Shown here piece after piece: positions 1 to 5,303 of a stretch of 16,049 nucleotides of DNA. Position 1 is the stretch's first letter, and each line of letters opens with the position of its first letter. The notes below the pieces were generated by a model. It was not told the origin of the DNA. It saw only the letters and a program-made list of their open reading frames with translations, and did no database searches. Where the stretch lies: positions 1-16,049 of the forward strand of contig JAICLN010000042.1 of assembly GCA_025925615.1 (NCBI GenBank), in the 5' to 3' direction. The stretch is from Actinomycetospora sp. (GTDB taxonomy: Bacteria; Actinomycetota; Actinomycetes; Mycobacteriales; Pseudonocardiaceae). The translations under genes and the position numbers were made by a program.

Positions 1-1236
1 ACCGTCGAGTTCGTCACGAACGCCGACGCGAGCGAGTTCTTCTTCCTCGAGATGAACACCCGGCTGCAGGTGGAGCACCCGGTCACCGAGGAGGTCGTGC
101 GGGTCCGTGGCCACGATGGTGTGCCGAGTCGCATCGACCTCGTGGCCGAGCAGCTGCGCGTCGCCGCCGGCGAGTCGCTGGGCTACGACCAGGACGACGT
201 GACGCTCTCCGGCCACGCCGTCGAGGTGCGGCTCTACGCCGAGGACCCGGCCCGCGGCTTCCTGCCCACCGGTGGTCGCATCCTGGCGCTGGAGTGGCCA
301 GGCCCCACCGACGCAGCGACGCGGAGCTCGGCCGACGGAGCGGTGCGGGTCGACGCGGGCGTCGCCGCCGGCTCCGAGGTCGGCAGCACCTACGACCCGA
401 TGCTCGCCAAGATCATCGCCTACGGGCCCGACCGCGCGAGCGCCCTCGACCGCCTCGATGCCGCCCTCGGCGCCACCACGGTGCTCGGGGTCGGCACCAA
501 CCTCGCCTGGCTGCGGGAACTGCTCGCCGACGACGACGTGCGCGCCGGGCGCCTCGACACCGGGCTCATCGGCCGGCGCCCGGTCCCCGACCAGGGCGTC
601 CCCGCCGACGTCGTCGTCGCCGCCGCGCTCGACGGGCTGCTGCGCCTGCCCGACGGCGGCGAGGCCGGTGACCCCTTCGACCGGCTCGGCGGCTGGCGTC
701 TCGCCGGCGACCCGGCCCCCGCGCGGTGGACGCTCGTCCCGGTCGGCGTCGAGAAGCCCGAACCGATCGACGTCGCGGTCCGCGGCCGGGCCGACGCCGC
801 GACGGTGAGCATCGCCACCGGCGAGCAGCGGCCGGCGTCCGCGCACCGGGACGCCACCGGCCTCGTCGTCACCCTCGACGACCTCACGCGCCGCTACCGC
901 ACGGCCACCACCGACGACGGCGTCACCTGGCTCGGGCGCGACGGGGCCGCCTGGGCGCTGCGGGAGCGCGAGCGCCTAGCCGCGGCCCGCTCCGCGACCG
1001 GCGCCGGCGACGGCGCCGTCACGAGCCCGATGCCCGGCACGGTCACCGTCGTCGAGGTCGAGGCGGGCCAGCACGTCGAGGCCGGTCAGCGGCTCGTCGT
1101 CGTCGAGGCCATGAAGATGGAGCACGTGCTCACGGCCCCCGTCGCGGGCGTCGACACCGAACTGCCCGCGACGGCCGGCGCGACGGTCGCGCTCGACGCG
1201 CCGCTGGTCACCGTCTCACCCGAAGCCGAGGAATGA
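1..1236 (+). CDS. Acyl-CoA carboxylase alpha subunit (biotin carboxylase + biotin carrier), 5' truncated by window
   Basis: The frame is open from base 1, so the N-terminal part (ATP-grasp N-domain) lies outside the window; 411 residues remain of a family usually around 650-670. Seen: the biotin carboxylase catalytic motif EMNTRLQVEHPVTE at the start, the C-terminal biotin carboxylase domain (GHAVEVRLYAEDP, then YDPMLAKIIAYG), a less conserved linker, and a C-terminal biotinyl domain with EAMKMEH, whose AAG codon at 1114-1116 is the lysine expected to carry biotin. Known for the family: the subunit carboxylates biotin with bicarbonate and ATP, and a separate AccD-type beta subunit transfers the carboxyl group to acetyl-, propionyl- or methylcrotonyl-CoA. 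An acyl-CoA dehydrogenase gene starts 2 bp after the stop. That arrangement resembles the mycobacterial accA1-fadE19 branched-chain amino-acid degradation cluster, so methylcrotonyl-CoA carboxylase is a reasonable guess. The substrate cannot be read from this part. Confidence 0.95.
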   Translation, partial: TVEFVTNADASEFFFLEMNTRLQVEHPVTEEVVRVRGHDGVPSRIDLVAEQLRVAAGESLGYDQDDVTLSGHAVEVRLYAEDPARGFLPTGGRILALEWPGPTDAATRSSADGAVRVDAGVAAGSEVGSTYDPMLAKIIAYGPDRASALDRLDAALGATTVLGVGTNLAWLRELLADDDVRAGRLDTGLIGRRPVPDQGVPADVVVAAALDGLLRLPDGGEAGDPFDRLGGWRLAGDPAPARWTLVPVGVEKPEPIDVAVRGRADAATVSIATGEQRPASAHRDATGLVVTLDDLTRRYRTATTDDGVTWLGRDGAAWALRERERLAAARSATGAGDGAVTSPMPGTVTVVEVEAGQHVEAGQRLVVVEAMKMEHVLTAPVAGVDTELPATAGATVALDAPLVTVSPEAEE

Positions 1237-1238
1237 TC

Positions 1239-2378
1239 ATGCAGCTGTCCGAGGAGCACGAGGCCCTGCGCGCCACCGTCGAGGACTTCGCGCAGAAGGA
1301 GGTCGCGCCGGTCATCGCGGACTACTACATCCGCGAGGAGTTCCCGTACGACCTGGTCGCGACGATGGGCGAGATGGGCCTGTTCGGCCTGCCGGTGCCC
1401 GAGGAGTACGGCGGGATGGGCGGGGACTACGTCGCGCTGTGCGTCGCGCTCGAGGAGCTCGGCCGCGTCGACCAGTCCATCGCGATCACCCTCGAGGCCG
1501 GGGTGTCGCTGGGGATCATGCCGATCCAGCGGTTCGGGTCGGACGAGCAGAAGCAGCGATGGCTGCCCGACCTCGCGACCGGCACGGCCCTCGGCGGGTT
1601 CGGCCTGACCGAGGCCGGCGGCGGGTCCGACGCCGGCGCGACGAGGACCAGCGCGACGGTCGACGACGGGGACTGGGTGATCAACGGGTCCAAGGCCTTC
1701 ATCACCAACTCGGGCACCCGGATCACCTCCCACGTCACGGTCACCGCGGTCACCGGCCGCACCGACGACAAGCGGGAGATCAGCGCGATCCTCGTGCCGT
1801 CCGGGACCCCGGGCTTCACGGTCGCGCCCAGCTACTCGAAGGTCGGCTGGAACGCCTCGGACACCCACGAGCTCGCGTTCGCCGACTGCCGCGTCCCCGA
1901 GGAGAACCTCGTCGGCCGGCGCGGCCGCGGCTACGCGCAGTTCCTCTCGATCCTCGACGAGGGCCGCGTCGCGATCGCGGCCCTCTCGACGGGGGCCGCG
2001 CAGGGCTGCGTCGACGAGTCGGTCCGCTACGCCCACGAGCGGAAGGCCTTCGGGGCGGCGATCGGGACCTACCAGGCGATCCAGTTCAAGATCGCCGAGA
2101 TGGAGACCCGGGCCGTCACCGCCCGCCTGGCCTGGCAGCACGCGGCCGAGAAGATGGCCGCCGGGCTGTCGTTCACCAAGGAGGCCGCGATCGCCAAACT
2201 CGTCTCGTCGGGCGCGGCGATGGACAACGCCCGCGACGCCACACAGATCTTCGGCGGCTACGGCTTCATGAACGAGTACCCGGTGGCCCGCCACTATCGC
2301 GACTCGAAGATCCTCGAGATCGGCGAGGGCACCAGCGAGGTCCAGAAGATGCTCATCGCCCGGCGGCTCGGCCTCTAG
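1239..2378 (+). CDS. Acyl-CoA dehydrogenase
   Basis: 379-residue flavoprotein of normal family length that introduces an alpha-beta double bond into acyl-CoA, passing electrons to electron-transfer flavoprotein. Seen: signature 1, GLTEAGGGSD (near residue 123), and the C-terminal signature QIFGGYGFMNEYPVARHYRD followed by EIGEGTSEVQ. The glutamate of EGT (residue 363) is at the catalytic-base position of short/medium-chain enzymes. Isovaleryl-CoA dehydrogenases normally place the base elsewhere and lack this glutamate, so a FadE19-like or short/branched-chain enzyme is favoured over a classical isovaleryl-CoA dehydrogenase. Start: ATG 1239 has GAGGA six bases upstream. ATG 1233, two codons earlier, overlaps the carboxylase stop as ATGA but would leave no Shine-Dalgarno spacing. 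It is translated with the carboxylase and is the last gene of the operon, since a strong hairpin follows. Confidence 0.95.
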   Translation: MQLSEEHEALRATVEDFAQKEVAPVIADYYIREEFPYDLVATMGEMGLFGLPVPEEYGGMGGDYVALCVALEELGRVDQSIAITLEAGVSLGIMPIQRFGSDEQKQRWLPDLATGTALGGFGLTEAGGGSDAGATRTSATVDDGDWVINGSKAFITNSGTRITSHVTVTAVTGRTDDKREISAILVPSGTPGFTVAPSYSKVGWNASDTHELAFADCRVPEENLVGRRGRGYAQFLSILDEGRVAIAALSTGAAQGCVDESVRYAHERKAFGAAIGTYQAIQFKIAEMETRAVTARLAWQHAAEKMAAGLSFTKEAAIAKLVSSGAAMDNARDATQIFGGYGFMNEYPVARHYRDSKILEIGEGTSEVQKMLIARRLGL

Positions 2379-2395
2379 CCCCTCCCCCGAACGGC

Positions 2396-2443
2396 ACGAA
2401 CGGTCCGGTGGTCACCTTCTTCGGTGACCAACGGACCGTTCGT
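2396..2443. terminator. Long hairpin between convergent genes (bidirectional terminator)
   Basis: Two 21-base arms (2396-2416 and 2423-2443) pair with one mismatch around the 6-base loop TTCTTC. It lies between the acyl-CoA dehydrogenase stop (2378) and the convergent DUF4188 stop (2482), the expected place for a terminator serving both strands. There is no long T tract, as usual in high-GC actinobacteria. Confidence 0.8.
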
Positions 2444-2481
2444 CCGCTCCGCAGGCGCGCCGGGCCGCGCCGAGGCAGGGA

Positions 2482-2988
2482 TCAGGCCGTCGGCACCTCC
2501 ACGGGCGGCGTGTCGTCCGCGCGGGCTCCGAGGCGGGTGGCGGAGGTGCTCGCCGGGTCCAGGGTGGCCGCCCGGCCCGCCGCGAGCAGGCCGATTTCGG
2601 GCATCCCGCCGTAGACCGTCTCCCACTGGCCGGCCGAGACGCGATAGGTCTCGTGGAAGATGCCGACCGCGTCGCCGTGGGACCGCGCGGCCCGGTTGAA
2701 CGCCCGCCAGGCCGGCAGGTGCTCGGCCCGCGCGTTGCGGGCGTAGGCCTCGAGGTGCTCGTAGGAGCGCCAGTACTGGACGACGGCCGGCCCGCCGAAC
2801 ATCCACCCGGCGTGCGCCTTCAGCAGCCCCATCTCGGGGTGCTGCGCCAACTCCTGCAGCATCCGCGGCATGGCCCGGAACACGGGCAGCCACGCGCGGA
2901 CGTCGCGCCACCGGTTGATGTGCGTGCCGATGAGGAAGACGACGAAGTCGCCCTCGATCTCGGCGCTGCGGCGGGTGTACCCGGTCAT
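2482..2988 (-). CDS. DUF4188 / monooxygenase af470-like family protein
   Basis: 168 residues. The core GDFVVFLIGTHINRW, PVFRAMPRMLQEL, HAGWMFGGPAVVQYWRSYEHLEAYAR and HLPAWRAFNR is the pattern of Pfam DUF4188, now named after the fungal Af470 monooxygenase-like domain, a dimeric alpha/beta-barrel related fold. The biochemical activity of bacterial members is not established. The last 30 or so residues are a low-complexity Ala/Thr/Pro tail outside the domain. Start: ATG 2988 is preceded by GGAGG with 6-base spacing and overlaps the stop of the upstream small membrane peptide as ATGA, so translation is probably coupled. With that peptide it diverges from a MerR regulator, the probable controller. 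Family call firm, function unknown. Confidence 0.88.
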   Translation of the reverse strand: MTGYTRRSAEIEGDFVVFLIGTHINRWRDVRAWLPVFRAMPRMLQELAQHPEMGLLKAHAGWMFGGPAVVQYWRSYEHLEAYARNARAEHLPAWRAFNRAARSHGDAVGIFHETYRVSAGQWETVYGGMPEIGLLAAGRAATLDPASTSATRLGARADDTPPVEVPTA

Positions 2989-3149
2989 GACTGGCCTCCG
3001 GTGGTGGCGACGACGAGGGTGGGTCCGTCCCGCGCGAGCAGCGGCTGGGCGCGTGGTGCCTGGCCGTGCAGGAGGCCGCCGACGCACCCCAGGGTCAGGA
3101 GGATCATCCCGCCGGTGAGCGCGAGCAGGGGTCGGTTCCCGGTACGCAT
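2985..3149 (-). CDS. Small single-pass membrane peptide, 54 aa
   Basis: Predicted protein of 54 residues with a basic N-terminus (MRTGNRP), one hydrophobic segment at about residues 8-28 (LLALTGGMILLTLGCVGGLL) and a polar tail with a second, weaker hydrophobic patch (PTLVVATT). I do not recognise a family. Support for a real gene: AGGGA lies 4 bases before ATG 3149, and its TGA overlaps the DUF4188 start by four bases, the classic arrangement for translational coupling. An upstream in-frame ATG at 3161 is possible but lies inside the palindrome. The cysteine in LTLGC resembles a lipobox only weakly. It might anchor or assist the DUF4188 protein at the membrane (inference only). Confidence 0.6.
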   Translation of the reverse strand: MRTGNRPLLALTGGMILLTLGCVGGLLHGQAPRAQPLLARDGPTLVVATTGGQS

Positions 3150-3160
3150 GGTGTCCCTCA

Positions 3161-3203
3161 TGGATAGTGGCGCTGTCCGATAAACGGACAGTACTACTAT
3201 CCA
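3161..3203. promoter_or_regulatory. 43-bp imperfect palindrome in the divergent MerR/DUF4188 promoter region
   Basis: Arms 3161-3179 and 3185-3203 match at 16 of 19 positions around the AT-rich spacer ATAAA. The inner part is perfect: CTGTCCG (3173-3179), ATAAA, CGGACAG (3185-3191), 19 bp in all. The outer halves TGGATAGT and ACTATCCA are also perfect. It fills most of the space between the divergent starts at 3149 and 3231. MerR regulators classically bind dyads inside the promoter spacer, so autoregulation plus control of the divergent pair is the natural reading. Weak -10 candidates (TACTAT at 3195-3200 on plus; CACTAT within the left arm on minus) sit inside it. Confidence 0.7.
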
Positions 3204-3230
3204 AAGAAGGATGTCGAGAGGGGAGACCGG

Positions 3231-3884
3231 ATGAGGGTCGGCGAGCTGAGCCGGCGCAGCGGCGTGAGCCTGGCGTCGATCAAGTACTACCTGCGGGAGG
3301 GGCTGCTCCCACCGGGCGAGCGCACCAGCCCGAACCAGGCGACCTACGACGAGGGCCACGTCCACCGGCTGCGGATGGTGCGGGCGCTCATCGACGTCGG
3401 CGGCCTGACGGTGGCCGCGACCCGCGACGTTCTCGCCGCCGTCGACGACCCGGAGGTCCCCCTGTACGTGGCGCTCGGCCGGGCCTCGGGCACCACGATG
3501 GACCCCGGCGACCAGGACGAGACGCAGGACGAGACCTGGGCCGCCGCCGAGCGGACGCTCGCCGCGGCCGTCGACGAGCGCGGCTGGGCCGTCTCCGACG
3601 AGAACCCCGCCTGGCACACCGCCGTGGGTGTCCTCGCCACCTACGCCCGCCTCGGCGACGACGACCTGTCGGCCCAGCTCGGCCTCTACATGCGGGCGAT
3701 GGAGGAGGTGGCCGAGCGGGAGGTGGCGGCCGTCGTCGACCGGGGCGACCGTGCGCGGACGGTGGAGGGCGTCGTCGTCGGGACCGTGCTGGGCGACACC
3801 CTGCTCGCCGCCGTGCGCCGGCTCGCCCAGCAGCACTGTTCCCTGCGGCTCCTCGGGGAGACGCCGCTCCGGCCGCGGGGATAG
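3231..3884 (+). CDS. MerR-family transcriptional regulator
   Basis: 217 residues. The N-terminal winged helix-turn-helix is clear: MRVGELSRRSGVSLASIKYY then LREGLLPPGER, wing residues around TYDEGHVHRLRMVRAL and IDVGGLTVAATRDVL (residues 1-70). The remaining 145 residues are helical and lack the cysteine pattern of metal-sensing MerR proteins, so the effector is probably organic or a protein signal (inference). Start: ATG 3231 with GGGGAG five bases upstream. It diverges from the small membrane peptide and DUF4188 genes across a large palindrome, which suggests it controls them and itself. The oxidoreductase gene follows 11 bp downstream in the same direction. Confidence 0.9.
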   Translation: MRVGELSRRSGVSLASIKYYLREGLLPPGERTSPNQATYDEGHVHRLRMVRALIDVGGLTVAATRDVLAAVDDPEVPLYVALGRASGTTMDPGDQDETQDETWAAAERTLAAAVDERGWAVSDENPAWHTAVGVLATYARLGDDDLSAQLGLYMRAMEEVAEREVAAVVDRGDRARTVEGVVVGTVLGDTLLAAVRRLAQQHCSLRLLGETPLRPRG

Positions 3885-3887
3885 CGT
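3882..3887 (+). promoter_or_regulatory. Candidate -10 element of a leaderless promoter
   Basis: TAGCGT fits the actinobacterial TANNNT -10 pattern and overlaps the MerR stop codon. It ends 8 bases before ATG 3896, so transcription would begin at or next to the start codon. No convincing -35 is seen. The same word lies just upstream of the TetR gene. Confidence 0.35.
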
Positions 3888-3895
3888 CGGCGATC

Positions 3896-4810
3896 ATGAC
3901 GAGCATGCAGGCGCGGCCGGCGATCGACTTCCCCTCCCGCATCGGGGTCTGGTGGACCAGCGACGGCTGGACGATCGGGGCCGCGCAGGAGGTCGCCCGC
4001 GACATCGAGCGCATGGGCTACGGGTCGCTCTGGTACGGCGAGGCCTACGGCAAGGAGACGCTGACGCAGGCCGGCGCCTTCCTCGGCGCGACCGACCGCC
4101 TCGTCGTCGGGACCGGCATCGCGAACATCCACGCGCGCGACCCGATCGCCGCCGAGTCCGGCGCCCGCACCCTCACCGCGCTGCACCCCGGCCGCTTCGT
4201 GCTCGGGCTGGGCATCAGCCACGGCCCGCTGGTCGAGCGCGGCCGCGGGGGCACCTACACCAAGCCGCTCGCGACGACCCGGGACTACCTGGCGCGCATG
4301 GACGCCGTGCCCGAGCAGGTCGAGCCGGGGGTCCGCCCGGTCCGGCTGCTCGCCGCGCTCGGCCCGAAGATGATCGAGCTGTCCGGCAGCGCGGCCGATG
4401 GCGCGCACCCCTACCTGGTGCTGCCCCAGCAGACCGCGGTGACGCGCGCGGCGCTCGGGCCGGACAAGTGGGTCGTCTCCGAGCAGGCCGTGGCGCTCAC
4501 CGGGGTCAACGGGTCGACCGAGGAGGACGCCCTGCGCCGGGCCCACGCCCACCTCGAGATCTACTCGGGGCTGCCGAACTACCGGAACTCCTGGCTCCGC
4601 CAGGGGTTCGACGAGTCCGACCTGGTGCGCGGCGGCTCGGACCGGCTCGCCCGCGCCGTCGTCGGGATCGGTGACGCGACGACCGCGGCCGAGAGCCTCA
4701 AGGTCCACCTCGACGCGGGCGCCGACCACGTGCTCGTGCAGGCCCTCGGCGACAACCCGTTCGACGACCCGCGCCCCGCGCTGGAGGAGCTCGCCCGCTC
4801 GCTCACGTGA
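3896..4810 (+). CDS. F420-dependent LLM-class oxidoreductase (MSMEG_4141-like family)
   Basis: 304 residues with the luciferase-like TIM-barrel pattern: IGVWWTSDGW, DIERMGYGSLWYGEAYGKE, LVVGTGIANIHARDP, HPGRFVLGLGISHGPLVERG, YTKPLATTRDYL, LLAALGPKMIELS, GAHPYLVLPQQTA, LPNYRNSWLRQGF and AGADHVLVQAL. This matches the TIGR03620-type group (MSMEG_4141 family), predicted to use reduced coenzyme F420 for hydride transfer. Substrates of the group are unknown. Start ATG 3896 is 11 bp after the MerR stop; ATG 3905 is the alternative. No good Shine-Dalgarno site lies at either, and a -10-like TAGCGT just upstream suggests a leaderless transcript, with or without read-through from merR. Its stop lies in a hairpin shared with the convergent VOC gene. 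Confidence 0.93.
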   Translation: MTSMQARPAIDFPSRIGVWWTSDGWTIGAAQEVARDIERMGYGSLWYGEAYGKETLTQAGAFLGATDRLVVGTGIANIHARDPIAAESGARTLTALHPGRFVLGLGISHGPLVERGRGGTYTKPLATTRDYLARMDAVPEQVEPGVRPVRLLAALGPKMIELSGSAADGAHPYLVLPQQTAVTRAALGPDKWVVSEQAVALTGVNGSTEEDALRRAHAHLEIYSGLPNYRNSWLRQGFDESDLVRGGSDRLARAVVGIGDATTAAESLKVHLDAGADHVLVQALGDNPFDDPRPALEELARSLT

Positions 4811-4846
4811 ACGGATGTGGTCGCCGGGACGACCACATCCGTTCAC
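4807..4846. terminator. Perfect 17-bp hairpin overlapping both convergent stop codons
   Basis: Arms 4807-4823 and 4830-4846 are perfectly complementary around the 6-base loop CCGGGA. The TGA of the oxidoreductase (4808-4810) is in the left arm and the TGA of the VOC gene (4843-4845) in the right arm, so one structure terminates both convergent genes with no spare bases. Confidence 0.85.
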
Positions 4847-5223
4847 ATGGACCGGAGGTCCTTGCGGATCGGGTGGTCGGGCGGGACCTCGACGAGCACG
4901 ATCGCCCGGCCGTCGGGGTCGGCGATCCAGCACTCGCGCAGGCCCCACGGCTCGGTGCGGGTCCCGCGCGTGACCGGGGCCCCGGCCGCGTGCAGCTCGG
5001 CCTCGGCCGCGGCGACGTCGCGGACCTGGACCCACAGCGCGTCCGGCCCGATCGGACCGTCCGAGGACCGCCCGGACACCTCGAGGTAGCCGGTGCCGAG
5101 GAAGTAGACGACGCCCCCGGGGAACTCGCGGGAGACCGCGAGCCCCAGGGTGCCGCCGTAGAACGCCCATGCGGCCTCGGGCTCGCGGGGGCGGATGAGG
5201 ATCCTGCTGCTGAGCACCTCCAC
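4843..5223 (-). CDS. VOC (glyoxalase/bleomycin-resistance/dioxygenase) superfamily protein
   Basis: 126 residues from GTG 5223. The vicinal-oxygen-chelate fold is shown by RPREPEAAWAFYGGTLGLAV, GGVVYFLGTGYLEVSG, DALWVQVRDVAAAEAELHAA and WGLRECWIADPDGRAIVLVE; the final Glu of IVLVE is the usual metal-ligand position. The early position normally taken by His or Gln is an Arg/Leu stretch (SSRILIRP), so metal binding is not assured. Reaction unknown; such small proteins include lyases, dioxygenases and antibiotic-binding proteins. Start: AGGAGG lies 12 bases before GTG 5223, and length then fits the family. An ATG at 5268 would add 15 atypical residues. Divergent from the MFS exporter gene. Confidence 0.88.
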   Translation of the reverse strand: MEVLSSRILIRPREPEAAWAFYGGTLGLAVSREFPGGVVYFLGTGYLEVSGRSSDGPIGPDALWVQVRDVAAAEAELHAAGAPVTRGTRTEPWGLRECWIADPDGRAIVLVEVPPDHPIRKDLRSM

Positions 5224-5254
5224 GCGGGCGGCGCACCTCCTCGGTCGGTCGTGG

Positions 5255-5266
5255 GTGGTACACCAC
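5255..5266. promoter_or_regulatory. Small palindrome in the VOC/MFS divergent intergenic region
   Basis: GTGGT-AC-ACCAC is a perfect 5-bp inverted repeat with a 2-base spacer, between the divergent starts at 5223 and 5304. It could be an operator for either gene; nothing else supports this. Confidence 0.25.
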
Positions 5267-5303
5267 ATGCTTGGGGGCCGGTGGCAGGGGCATCCTGACG
5301 GGC

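Noticed and set aside
3211..3234. A 7-codon leader frame ending in ATGA over the MerR start
   Set aside because: The AGAAGG before it leaves no spacing to its ATG, and short frames of this size are expected by chance.
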